Below the pieces are notes generated by a model. That model saw nothing but the letters and a program-made list of their open reading frames with translations. It made no database searches and was not told where the DNA came from. Shown in pieces: positions 21,928 to 32,600 of a stretch of 64,000 bases of DNA (position 1 is the stretch's first letter; the number at the start of each line of letters is the position of its first letter). Location: positions 930,001 through 994,000 of the forward strand of contig CP012813.1 in NCBI GenBank assembly GCA_001936135.1. The letters are read 5' to 3'. Source of the DNA: Saccharomycopsis fibuligera x Saccharomycopsis cf. fibuligera (lineage: Eukaryota > Ascomycota > Saccharomycetes > Ascoideales > Saccharomycopsidaceae). The position numbers were made by a program, and so were the translations under genes.

Positions 21928-22528
21928 AAGCAAGCTTGGCTTTTCTTATAATTACTTAAAACCACCTCAGCTGGTTAGTCCCTCAGATACAGTCTGTAAA
22001 GCTCAAAAACGTAGTCTAATTAATTGAGATTGTACCTGTCACCCGATAGCTAATGGGCCAAGTGGTACCTTTACCCTGTTGTAAGAAAAAAAGTAACATG
22101 CATTGCAAAATAATTTCACACGGCAAGAAAGTAAGAGTAAAATAAATTTTAATAGTGTTGTTTCATATAAATTTTGGCCAGCCAAAAGCCCTAAGAAAAA
22201 TAAATTAAATGCAAAGTGCTGACATTTTTTTGCAAATTCACCTTGTGCAGAGCATTTAACAAGTTAGTCTCAATAGACCGCTACTCATACATCAGATTTA
22301 TCTATTATGTCGAACTGCGGCAACGTTAATTCACATTAACCCCTACATTCATTAATCCCTACAATCAAACATCCAACGTGTAGTAAAAACTTTATGCAAA
22401 TTATTTCTATGTAATGAGACGGATTAAGATAATAAAGTAAAAAAGATAAAAAAAAATAGGTGATGAAACTATTATCAGGAATGAAAACAAAATGAACAAG
22501 TAAAATATAATATAACATAGATGATTCC

Positions 22529-22549
22529 TTTTTTTTTTTTTTTTTTTTT
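22529..22549. repeat. Poly(T) tract, 21 nt
   Basis: Uninterrupted T run in the 11-kb gene-free region. Confidence 0.95.
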
Positions 22550-24881
22550 GCATTGAATTTTCAATGCATTTAACTTTTTTGCACTCTCAAACGTTTGCAG
22601 CAAAGGTTTAAGGCATACTAAGATCTTGATTCAATAGGAGCATGCAGAGAATCACTTTGATTGCATCTAACTGATAGAATCAAAAGCTTCAAGGTCTAAA
22701 ATACAATCTCGTATGTAGACATGATAGTGTACCATTTGTTAGCGTAAACTTGGTGGGGCAATAGAATAGCTTTAAACTCGTTGGTCATACTCCTCAAGAA
22801 AAATGTTCAGCATTGCACACAGTAGCGCATATGCTGTTGAATAATAAGTATATTCTGAAGTAAACAAGCAGTGCCAAAATTAAGGGAGGCACAATATTTC
22901 TATTTGGAGACAAATTCTTTATTTTTTCTTTTCTCATTTGGACTTGATGGCATGCTTCAAATATCATTTCCAGGATTTTTTTTCCCTTGAATATTATGTA
23001 CAATTCTGCTGATGAGGTTCGCAGTAATACATACATATAAATTTTAGACGATCAGTAGCTTATTGTTTCGTTTTTGTTTTTCTTTCCAACAGCACCTGCA
23101 GTACTGTCTCAATAATGCAAATTACTTTTGCGAAATAGACGAATTTCTTTTTATAAGCAAAGACATGTTAAAAAGTGGAGCGATCTTACGTCTAACGTTC
23201 AGACAATTGAGGGAAATTTTAGGCTGTAATACAAATCCAAACCTACAATCGGCGCCGTGAAAAACAACCAGGTACAATCGCTGCAGGTTATGTACTAGCT
23301 TCATAGCTGTCCAATAAGTAAGCTTTGGGGGGTGGAAAAATCTTTTACCACTGTATCTTTATCAATTGCAGGAACAAAATGAAAAAAACTAAAAAATAAA
23401 AGAAAAGCTGCCGTGCATGATTCCGGTACATGTAACTTTACCGTCTTTTATCAAAGCTTTAAAGTCTTTACACTTATTGTACTATGCAAGGTTAAAAACA
23501 CCAACTTGCTTTGAAAAACCTATAATGAGAACCGGAGGCAGTTTTTTTAAAAACCCGTTGGTTTTCAAAATTAGGCTTCCACCAAAAGAAAAAAAATTGC
23601 TAACAGATGTGCTTAAGAACCACTATTCCATCCATATTTAAGCTATTGAGATCCTGTGAGATAAACCGGCCCTGCAAGTTGTTTATGATACCCGACTCCC
23701 AGTACATGCTATTCGCACGCATTGACGTACTATTGCAGTACTGGGGGGCCTGCATTTGGACTAAAATGATAGCTGGAAATCACCAAAAAAGGACCTGGGT
23801 ATCCCTAGAAAGACGTGAATATTATAATGCAGATTCATCCAGCGCATTGCAGAAAAGTAGACCGGCTCCGTCTTTGTGTTAACAACTGCATCGGTGGTGG
23901 GTGGTAAAATAGAGGGCATGGCGTTTACATAATAGTAACTTGCCAAAATTACAACACCGGAGACTTACTACACTTACTACAGTATAATGAAACATTCTTT
24001 GTGTGCGCAACAGACAATGCTGAAAAACCAAAGGCCATTGCATTGCTTGAACAGCTGGAACAGTGTTTAACCAGGAAGGACAAGATAATGGGAACTGGGA
24101 GTTTGGTTAATGTAGAAGTAACTGTTTTGAAAGGGAACAGAAATGGTACTTTTTTTTTTTTTTTGAGAAGCAGAATACTGGCGAAACTTTCAAGCAGAAT
24201 GACAATAAGCCTCCAAGACCATTGCAAATTGGCCAGCAGTCATTTCACGTTATGAAAAATGGTACCAGCATGGTGAGAAGCATTTATAGAAGCAACAAAA
24301 GGTTGTTAATTTCTAGACATAGAAAAGTGTAACTATTATTTTAACACGACTGCCAACACAGTGTTAATGGCCAGAATTGGCTTCTGTAACTTCCCAAAAC
24401 AGAAAGTATGGATTTCCATTGACTTCTCTTTTTTGGTCCCTTGAATTTCAATTACCAAACACTAATACTTATAAAGATTATAGAAACATATATGAAGTTG
24501 GTTTGCATCAAAAACAAAAGCGAAGGCAAAACTAGCAGCATATAGGCTCCTGTATATGGTGCGTAGCTAGTAGGCAACAAATGGCAGCCGGCAATTGGTT
24601 GAATATTCGTAATGCCACAGAGAGTTGGCACGCACCTTGGGTTTCCGTAAAAGCTAAGGAAGTGTGTTGATGCCTTCCCATGTAGGCACAAGTGTCGCAT
24701 AATGCATAGGATACACATGCGCTATGATTATAACTACAAATAAAAGCTCTGGCTCTCATTTTTACTCTCACAATTTGTTCAGTAGATATTATCGTTTTTC
24801 TATACACTCTAAGACTTAGGCTTAAAAGCGGTAGACGCACAAACCCAAACCAGAAACTACAAAATGCACTCTCATACATGC

Positions 24882-24940
24882 GCGTGAGCACGCTAACGCA
24901 CAAAAGCCTAAGTGCGCAGGTCGACGGTGGGTGCTCACGC
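24882..24940. repeat. Inverted repeat with 10-bp arms
   Basis: GCGTGAGCAC (24882-24891) and its reverse complement GTGCTCACGC (24931-24940) lie 39 bp apart, and an extra TCACGC follows the right arm. The G+C-rich arms contrast with the surroundings. Confidence 0.85.
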
Positions 24941-25194
24941 TCACGCATACTTGTGGCTAGCTTTTTGCTGATCCTAACGCATCTTTATGTATGCATCTGT
25001 CGACTGTAGCTATTTGTTCAGGAGTCAAGTTGTAGATGCTTGGACTGAAATAGTGCAGCGCAGAGGTTTGCATGATGCTAGCACAACGCATTAACAGCAC
25101 ATAAAAACACAAAACATATATAAAAAAAAAAAGCCAGACTGCATTTTCTGTGATGTACTGCACAAAAGTGCACATGTCTGTTTGAGTATGCACA

Positions 25195-25207
25195 TATATA
25201 ATATATA
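25195..25207 (+). promoter_or_regulatory. TATA-like element, probable core promoter of the C2H2 factor
   Basis: TATATAATATATA lies 661 bp upstream of the start codon, followed by a pyrimidine-rich stretch at 25255-25310. If transcription starts there, the mRNA leader is about 600 nt. This is inference only. Confidence 0.4.
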
Positions 25208-25347
25208 CACAGTCCTGCAGCCGGCAGGGAGTCTAAGCTAAACTGGATTAAATCTCTGTATTCTCATATTTTATTTTTTTTCTATTCTTTTTCTTTATCC
25301 AGAATTTCACAGTATAAATTTATTTAATACCTTTCTTATCCTCCTTT

Positions 25348-25434
25348 ATGGCGTTTATCAATGTATTACCTGCGGAGCTAGCATTTTGGTTATCGTCTTT
25401 ATTTTGGTTTTCACCTTTCTTTCTTTACCTTTGA
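25348..25434 (+). other. Upstream ORF 1 (28 codons) in the probable leader of the C2H2 factor
   Basis: An ATG followed by 27 sense codons and TGA, rich in Phe/Leu/Trp. It ends 433 nt before the main ATG. It matters only if the leader includes it. Confidence 0.45.
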
Positions 25435-25738
25435 TAATCTGGATTGAAATTGGAGAAAACTAGATCCTTCGGTCCTAAATTGCTTTCATTATTTCGACCA
25501 TATCAATATTGACTTTGCGTTATCGCTTTGCCAACGAAGTTCCTGCAATTTTCTGGAATCCTATTTTCGGACAGCATACAAGAAGTAACAACTTTGCAAA
25601 CCACATCTGCTTTCAATCACCGAAGGAAATAAGTCCTTACAGGAGATTTAACAAACATCAAGCGCTGTCATTATAACTACTGCTTACCAAAACGTGACTC
25701 AAAAACTTATTATAGTGTTAATATCCAGCTTTTTGTCT

Positions 25739-25804
25739 ATGCATTTTATTATTAATATTATCGCAAGTTCAACATATACACAATTACCAGCAGACAAAAA
25801 TTGA
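25739..25804 (+). other. Upstream ORF 2 (21 codons) in the probable leader of the C2H2 factor
   Basis: An ATG with 20 further codons and TGA, ending 63 nt before the main ATG. Scanning ribosomes would meet it before the main start, so it may lower translation. Confidence 0.5.
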
Positions 25805-25867
25805 GAAACAATATAAACATAGATATTCATATTTCTGTCCCCGCATACATTCAACGCTGCCTATAAT

Positions 25868-26390
25868 ATGCTTAAAATGTCAGTGGCAGATAACACTGAC
25901 ACTCTGATAAAGGCTGAAGTGAAGATAGACCCGCTTTCTGCTGGACATCTCCCAGGAAATGAGTCGCATTATGGAGTTGTACCTGAGCCAAATCACAATT
26001 CGAACCCATATATGGAGCCTACTGCTGCTGATTCACAAACAGTCGTCCCATATCAGACGGCCAATGGATACACAACCAGCCTTCCTCCACCTCCACTTCA
26101 CCATCACCAACTTCCATCTCTTCAGCATCAACAACAACAACCGCAAGTACATCTCCCACCAGTAGCATCTCCATCACCTCATGCAACACAATTTCTTCCA
26201 TCAGCATACACTAACTTGGCTCCTCCACAATATCAGCAACCACAACAACCTTATCAGTATCCTGGAGCTTATCCACTCCCACAGCCTACCGGATACCAGT
26301 ACTACCCTCAATTCAATGCTAGCAACCAACCTTGGGTTCCTATGTCAAACAATAAACCTGTAAATACACCAGTCCAAATCCAGCATCAGG

Positions 26391-26466
<76 letters not shown>

Positions 26467-27511
26467 GCAGCAGCAGCAGCAGCAGCGATCTCAAGATCCT
26501 CTGTCCCAGCATTCAATACAGTCTCAGATAGACCACTCACCGCAGAGCCAAGCAACACTGTTATCTCAACAAGAACAACAACAACAAAGCTCACCATCTC
26601 AGACAAGCGTTCAACAAGATCACGAACAGCAGCAGCAACAACAACAACAGCAGCAGCAGCAGTTGCATAGTGCTCCAGACCCAAGTCAACCGCAATCCAG
26701 TGCTATACTGACATATCAGGGCCAATCTATTGATCCAATGTATAATCCAGATAGCTACTACAATGGAACTTCACAACCACCATATTCATCCGATGCAGCT
26801 TACTCTAACGCTTCTTACAATTATCCGGGCTCCGGGGTTCAGTTTAACTATCCTAGTATTTCTGCTGGAAACCCGATGGTGGACTCTCCTGTAATGCCAA
26901 CTCAAAGTAGAACATTATCGTACCCAATGGCTACTAACGATGTCCGTCATCAATCATTGCCTTCACAAAACATTGTCAGTCCAGTTGAGCTGCAAAGTAT
27001 CACCAAGCCAAAAAAGCAAAGAAGAAGAAACACAGATCCTAACTATTCACCAACCGCGGGGATGACCCCAGAAACTGCTGCCAGAAACAGATGCCCAAAA
27101 TGCCAAAAACAGTTCAAAAGACCATCTTCGTTACAAACCCATTTATATTCACATACTGGGGAAAAACCATTCCAATGCCAATGGGAAGGTTGCACTAGAA
27201 CTTTTTCAGTAAGATCTAATATGACGAGACACATGAAACTTCACGAAAGAGACCAAAAGACTCACCACCCAGATAAGCTAAATGCAGGCGGATTACAACA
27301 ATCTGGCACGCCATTTCAAAATTTCGGCAATCCATTAAACCAGGGTTTAGCAACTAACAGTCCCTATCGCTTCAGTGGTGGTTTAACTAATGGAGCTGGG
27401 TCAGCATTGGCGTACCAAGGAGGATTTCCAGCAACAACAATGAACAATAGCTTAATTACTGCTGGAAACATGGGTAGTGCTAATTCTATGGATCCAAATG
27501 CCAAGATTTGA
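25868..27511 (+). CDS. Polyglutamine C2H2 zinc-finger transcription factor
   Basis: The product has 547 aa. Two C2H2 fingers span about residues 409-462 (CPKCQKQF...HLYSH, linker TGEKPF, CQWEGCTRTF...HMKLH), preceded by a basic KKQRRR segment. The finger pair resembles the Cmr3/Ypr015c type, and Candida Crz2 is a possible counterpart, but I cannot assign an ortholog. The N-terminal 390 residues are Pro/Gln/Ser-rich, including 31 consecutive Gln encoded by 24 CAA and 7 CAG (26393-26485) and a second Gln tract near 26627-26661. Such tracts are typical of phase-separating fungal activators. A second ATG three codons downstream is an alternative start. The huge upstream region and uORFs suggest strongly regulated expression. 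Confidence 0.85.
26393..26485 (+). repeat. CAA/CAG trinucleotide repeat (31 Gln codons)
   Basis: 24 CAA then 7 CAG codons in frame inside the transcription factor gene. Such a repeat is expected to vary in length between strains. Confidence 0.97.
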
Positions 27512-29346
27512 GCCTGATGTTACCAAAGTTGAAGCTCTTTGCGTTATTGAACTTGCCTGGTAACCTATGTTTGAGATATTACTTGGAGGTTTATCATTTT
27601 TGAGAAATTTACTGTTTGTTATTGTTGTATTAATTTACTATTTTTGTTATAATGTTTTTGAAGTTAACTTTTTTTTCCTTTTTTCAAATAGATAATACGG
27701 CGCAATTGTTGTTGGTCTTTGCTTTTTCCCTTTTTCGTTTTTCGTTTTTACTCGTTTAGGTGTTTATATCGTTCTAGTGATTTATTTCATAGTGTTAATT
27801 ATCTCTGCTTTATCGTTTCAATTTTTACTTCATTCTTCATTTTTTATGCTTTTTGAGCATTAGATTGACATGTTAATTATGTATTTGTTCTTTTCCTATA
27901 TTTTCGTAACCAAGGGTCTTACTAAGGTTTGTTTATATCTAACTAATGTTCTAAAACTTGATCTGCCTGGAAATGGGCAGGCGTATACTGTAAAAAAACC
28001 AGAAAAGGCGAGTAGTTTTGAAATGTCTATATTCGCGTTTCAATATCATGTTGACCGTACCGTCATTGGGAAATATTCAACAATTCCAACATCACAGAAG
28101 GTAAAACTATGTACACTTGCTAAAGACTTGGCAGTCAAATATGGAAGATCAGAAAACTGAAGATCTTCGTTAGGTGTAGCATGTTTTAACTAGCCTGCAG
28201 CACAAGCCGCACCAGCATCGAGGCGTTCAACAAGAGAAGAATAAAAAAAAAAAAAAAAAAAAAAAGCGTACAAAAGGAGTCGATCCAAACGCAAGGTACC
28301 ACCGCCGATACTTTGTCCTGAAAGCTTCTCTGGTCCCCGTTGATGATGGTGATGCTCACCACGTCTGTCCAAAATTCACCTACTTGGAGATCAAGGTGCG
28401 TAGATAATATGGGGACATGAAACAGAATGGTTGTGTTTCTGTCCTTAGTGTTAAACATTGATGAGTGCATTCGTGCTTGAGTGCGAAGATGCAGCGAGAC
28501 AATTACTGGAAACGGCAACGACAGAACTCAACCAATCTTTAAGTGTTATTTATTGGCATGGTATTTCCTGAGCAATTCAACTTTATGATGTCAACAGTTT
28601 AGACAGTATATAGCGAGTGATTTGTTTCAATAGTTTTTTACTGCAGGCCTGAAATGATTTTCAAAAATAATATATATGGAAGTTGGCTTTGCCTAAGGTC
28701 CGCAGCGGAGTCACATCCACAAATGCTCGGTTTCAAGTTGCTGCTGATCATCGCTCACTAGATGATTTGCCAGGAAACTCTGTAAAGTCCGGAGCAACTC
28801 CCCTTTAAGCAAACAGTCAAAAACCATCATAATCAATATACTAAAAAAATTTCTAAACAAGCAAACTAGACCTCTGGAAACGAATAGTTGAATTTTGATG
28901 TTATTACCACAAAGTTTAAGGCTGCATTCCAGAAGTATAAGAAACATTGGTAATGTTTGAAACAGGTAAGATATCTACAGATACAGCCTGTCACAGTTAC
29001 CACCATACGAGAGTAGCGTAAAAACACGAAATACTGCAACAACAAATATGCACACAGATCAAAAACTTCCAAACAATACGCACCATGGACCCTCTATTTG
29101 TGCTAGCCTGTGCTGATGCTATTTACCATTGTGACAGAAGAGTGTTGTAAATAGATTAAGGCCATTCCGGGGTATACTATGCGTCTACTAACGTTCCCGA
29201 TCCGGTCTTTACTACAGCGAATCTCCATCCCGCGCCGCGGGTGTTTCAGAGAGCGCTTCAGATCAATCACTCGCCCTGGGGCACCGCGATGAGCAGCAGC
29301 AATCCAGCAGACTGCTCCTCATGTTGTGGGTATAATTATGCGGTTG

Positions 29347-29354
29347 TATAAATA
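29347..29354 (+). promoter_or_regulatory. TATA box, orphan gene promoter
   Basis: TATAAATA, 198 bp upstream of the ATG at 29545. Confidence 0.55.
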
Positions 29355-29415
29355 CCATACAGGTTCCTCATTGGTAAAGGCAAGGTGTCTCCCAGAACTG
29401 CTGCTCTCTATCTTC

Positions 29416-29442
29416 AAAAAAAAAAAAAAAAAAAAAAAAAAA
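29416..29442. repeat. Poly(A) tract, 27 nt
   Basis: A run between the TATA box and the start codon of the orphan gene, possibly in its leader. Confidence 0.95.
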
Positions 29443-29544
29443 TAACTTACTTTTTTGGTTATTTCATTCGCTTATTGCTTCCAAGTACCAAAAGTAACAG
29501 CTTCTCGATTTGTATCGCAATTTCCTCAAATTCAATAATACATT

Positions 29545-30876
29545 ATGATCGCTCACCCTTGTGTTTCTCCCAGTTCCCATGCTCCTTGGAATGACACGGT
29601 ACAATCGACCATTTATCGAAGCAAAATGATCGAAGCTCAGCAGAAGCGTTTGATTCAAAAACGGTTAACCTTGAATTCTCCTCCGTTGGACTACGATTTT
29701 GAAAATGAAGGAGAACAGGAGCAGAACGAAAATGGTAACCCACCAATCAGCATAAAGAGCGATAGCTTCAAGTCCCAGCTTGGCATTAACAACAACAACA
29801 ACAACTATTCTTCTTCACTTCAACGCCCAGCAAGTAACAAAAGCCATATCCACAGATCCAGAGTTCCACCTCCCTTGAATTTCAGCTACAATGGCAGAAA
29901 AATCCCAACCCGTTACATTCCAGCTGCTATGAAATCCGCTCCTATTCGCATGAATCACCATAATCAGAACAACAGTTCTCATAACTTCAGGAAGACGATA
30001 CAATTGAGGAATGCCGCCGCCATTTCCTTGAAATACATACCGGTGCGAAACTTTTACAACAACTCAGTCGTCTTGGTGCCTGTCTTTGCCCATAACACCA
30101 AATCAGTAAAGTCCAGCAACAACTTCAACAATAATGTCAACAACAAACAAAACCACATTCCAAGATCTGCAGGCTTGCTACTGGCCCAAGTCCCAATGGA
30201 CATCAAACAAAGATCGACTTCTCTTTCACCCCCACCATCAGCACCACCAATAACTGCACATTCTAAAGCTTTGCCACCACATTATTCAAGAATAAGCAAA
30301 CCAAAATTAAATAGGTTTCCAATCAAAGGTATCTTGAAAACCAGGACTCCGATTACCCCTCAGACGGCTAAAAACAGAAAGAAAGTGTCTACGCCCATTG
30401 TTGCAGACATTTTCCTAGAGACCAGTTCCGGCAGTGGCCATGTTAATGGCAGCAGCAATAGAAATAGCAGCGGCAGCAGTGGCATAGCTTACAAAAGCCA
30501 GAATTTAGAAGGTAAAAAGTCCAACAAGTTGGCTCCTTATGAATCACAACCTTTGTCTGCAAGAAGCGAATATTTTTCCTTCAGTGACAGCGATCTCGAT
30601 GAGGCAGAATTAGCAAGCAAGAATCATGATTATCAACTGGAAGATGACGATGATGTGGAAAGTCGTGCTATCGAAGACGACGCAGTGCTTAATGAAAGTA
30701 ACAACGAGGGTCACTTTCCAAAATTCATGACATTGCAGAATGAAATTAAAATCAATGGAAAACCGTTTCAGTTTGAAGTGAAGCAGATAGAAGGACATAT
30801 GGAGGACTCTAAAACTGTTTTTTTGAATAAGTGTGCTGCAGTTTGGAATAAGTATATGGAACAGGGTTCTGTATGA
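29545..30876 (+). CDS. Unrecognised Asn/Ser-rich protein
   Basis: The product has 443 aa and no family that I recognise. It contains Asn-rich tracts, many basic/Pro motifs (RSRVPPPLNFSYNGRKIPTRYIP, about 106-128), the segment RFPIKGILKTRTPITPQTAKNRKK (about 271-294), an acidic patch (about 340-380) and a possibly folded C-terminus (about 395-443, with FMTLQNEIKINGKPF). There are no membrane segments or signal peptide. KGILKTRTPITPQ holds T-P sites that could be kinase targets. The length, codon use and clear TATA box support a real gene. It is probably restricted to related yeasts. Confidence 0.7.
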   Translation: MIAHPCVSPSSHAPWNDTVQSTIYRSKMIEAQQKRLIQKRLTLNSPPLDYDFENEGEQEQNENGNPPISIKSDSFKSQLGINNNNNNYSSSLQRPASNKSHIHRSRVPPPLNFSYNGRKIPTRYIPAAMKSAPIRMNHHNQNNSSHNFRKTIQLRNAAAISLKYIPVRNFYNNSVVLVPVFAHNTKSVKSSNNFNNNVNNKQNHIPRSAGLLLAQVPMDIKQRSTSLSPPPSAPPITAHSKALPPHYSRISKPKLNRFPIKGILKTRTPITPQTAKNRKKVSTPIVADIFLETSSGSGHVNGSSNRNSSGSSGIAYKSQNLEGKKSNKLAPYESQPLSARSEYFSFSDSDLDEAELASKNHDYQLEDDDDVESRAIEDDAVLNESNNEGHFPKFMTLQNEIKINGKPFQFEVKQIEGHMEDSKTVFLNKCAAVWNKYMEQGSV

Positions 30877-31910
30877 TTCATAGCTGAAAAATTAGTTTCA
30901 ATTCTATTCATCAGTTGCTGGTCAACGTTTTTTTTTTTTAAGAAAGTTCTATTTTTTATTTTTTTGTTTATTTTTTATTTCTTTGAATCTATTACCGTTT
31001 AATATTTCTTTGGCTCTATTACTGTTTAATATTTACAAAAGTTTTGTTTTAACTTGTTTTTTCACTGTAACTGCAGTAGCTTTAGCCCTGGAACACAGTA
31101 TCTATCTCCAAAGGTTTTCTCCCGTAAACAGACTCTCGAATTTCAAGAGACAATTGACAAATCATACAGAAATTCAAAAGCTAAAGCACCCCTACGTATA
31201 CATCCTTTATCGGTTAGTTCAATCAGCCACAGTTTTCGTCGAGAAAGATCTTCCTCGGAGACAGCCACAATATCCAACTTTAACTCTTTCATAAAGCAAA
31301 ATTGACTTAGCTAAATTTGCTGATTTCCAAATGGCCACCTTGGCACTTAACATTGTTAGGGAGGTCTTTCTTCTGGCTGGTTGTTGCCTCCCTAATAATC
31401 CTCCATATGTTCAGCATATTTATGCTCTATAAATCTGTACGGCCACAGAACTATGGCGATATTCCCAGTCATGTGAACCTCCACAATTAAAGCTCAGTAG
31501 TTGACGTGCATGCAAGGCGGCGGTGCGCGTAGCTGTCGCTGTCTCCGCCAGAACTGTGATTTCTAAGCAGTGGGGAATTATGTTTGAGAGGTGCCGGATT
31601 TTCACAATTCATACCTTTTGTACAAGTATATAAGTAGCCCCTTGTTTGCTAGTGTTTGTCTGTCTTATTTTCTTTCTTATTCTGTCCATACAACTCTAAT
31701 TGAGCTCAATTCTTTAACTAATTCCTTTTTCTTTCTTGAGCTTCTACGCTTGTCTGCCTGCCCAAAGTGTTGAAATTTGCTTATCCATTAAGACCATTGC
31801 GTTTGATACTGTTGCCGTTGCTGCACTCAATTCGACCTCAAAGTTACCTTTTTACTGGTGCTATTGCTACTGCTAACAAGCCAATTACTTTCTCTACATC
31901 TCAATTTAAA
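30877..31910. other. Intergenic, orphan gene 3' region and GST promoter/leader
   Basis: T-rich after the orphan gene. The right end holds the GST TATA box (31627) and an ATG-free leader, part of which is open in frame with GST (see that gene). Frames at 30983-31305 lack recognisable content. Confidence 0.6.
31627..31633 (+). promoter_or_regulatory. TATA box of the GST gene
   Basis: TATATAA, 278 bp before the ATG at 31911. From here to 31911 the + strand contains no ATG. Confidence 0.6.
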
Positions 31911-32600
31911 ATGGCTAAGATTGACGAAGGCGATCCCCTTGCCCCACAGTATGAGGCCCCATACCTCAAATTATACTCCCTTGCCACTCCAAATGGTCAA
32001 AAAGTCACTGTTTTCCTCGAACTTTTGCATTTAGACTACCATGTCACCAAAATTGACATCAGCACCAATATTCAAAAAGAACCATGGTTTTTGAACTTGA
32101 ACTTGAATGGCCGTATCCCAACTTTATCCGACGTTGATGCCGAGGGCAACCGCACCACAATTAGTGAATCGGGGGCAATTTTGCTATATTTGGCCGACAA
32201 GTACGATAAAGATCGTAGATTCAGTTATGCTCCTGGACATCCATTATACTATGAGCAATTGGAATGGATTTTCTTCCAGGCTGCTGGATTGGGTCCGATG
32301 CAAGGCCAAGCTAACCATTTTCGCAGATATGCTCCTGAAAAGATCCCATACGGCATTAAGAGATACTCTGAAGAAACTAAGAGATTGTATGGGGTTCTTG
32401 AAGAAAAATTGAAGAGAACCGGTACTGGGTATTTGGTTGGTGACCATTTGACTATCGTTGATATCATTACTTATCCTTGGGTTAAGAAGTACAACTGGGC
32501 TCTTGATGAAGAAATCCCACAGTTCCCATTGTTGAATAAGTGGTTGAAGAACATTGACGAAATTCCTGAAGTTCAAAAGGGACTTAAAATTCCAGCTTAG
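31911..32600 (+). CDS. Glutathione S-transferase (Ure2/YfcG-like)
   Basis: The ATG-started product has 229 aa. The thioredoxin-like N-domain has LYSLATPNGQKVTVFLELL (about 19-37) with the Ser/Thr-Pro-Asn-Gly loop of the Ure2/YfcG type, then GRIPTL and SESGAILLYLADKYD (glutathione-binding E-S). The C-domain has LGPMQGQANHF and the N-capping box LTIVDIITYPW. It should conjugate or use glutathione in detoxification. The same frame stays open without a stop for 48 codons upstream to a GTG at 31767 with AAA before it. That extension is rich in Arg/Leu/Ser/Thr and has no acidic residue, like a mitochondrial presequence. A second, non-AUG-initiated mitochondrial isoform is therefore possible. Confidence 0.9.
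   Translation: MAKIDEGDPLAPQYEAPYLKLYSLATPNGQKVTVFLELLHLDYHVTKIDISTNIQKEPWFLNLNLNGRIPTLSDVDAEGNRTTISESGAILLYLADKYDKDRRFSYAPGHPLYYEQLEWIFFQAAGLGPMQGQANHFRRYAPEKIPYGIKRYSEETKRLYGVLEEKLKRTGTGYLVGDHLTIVDIITYPWVKKYNWALDEEIPQFPLLNKWLKNIDEIPEVQKGLKIPA

Larger units (their letters stand above)
14634..25867. other. 11.2-kb gene-free region upstream of a C2H2 transcription factor
   Basis: I find no tRNA, conserved protein domain, transposon end or long inverted repeat by eye. The longest ATG-started frame is 112 codons (21186-21524), which chance alone could give in A+T-rich DNA of this length. The region holds long A and T runs (21895-21925, 22529-22549), a short palindrome (19318-19339), an inverted repeat (24882/24931), a TATA-like block at 25195 and two upstream ORFs near its right end. 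The simplest reading is a very long promoter and leader of the factor at 25868, as documented for master regulators in Candida. A regional centromere is the main alternative. Confidence 0.6.
27512..29544. other. Intergenic, C2H2 factor 3' region and promoter of the orphan gene
   Basis: 27600-27870 is T-rich. The frame at 27870-28160 (96 codons) has no recognisable content. A 23-nt A run lies at 28243-28265. G+C-richer DNA at 29170-29320 (with CCCGCGCCGCGGG) precedes a TATA box at 29347 and probably forms the promoter of the next gene. Confidence 0.55.

Noticed and set aside
24532-24948. 138-codon frame on the minus strand
   Set aside because: Starts only with GTG and overlaps the G+C-rich inverted repeat. 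No family resemblance.
14634-25867. Retrotransposon or solo LTR in the large spacer
   Set aside because: No TG...CA-bounded direct repeats, target-site duplications or reverse-transcriptase/integrase remnants recognised.
27870-28160. 96-codon ATG frame downstream of the transcription factor
   Set aside because: No motif or homolog recognised; size within chance expectation.
28180-28407. Stop-to-stop frame of 75 codons, G+C-richer, protein-like second half
   Set aside because: No ATG, and it crosses a 23-nt A run. It could be a gene relic but nothing supports this.
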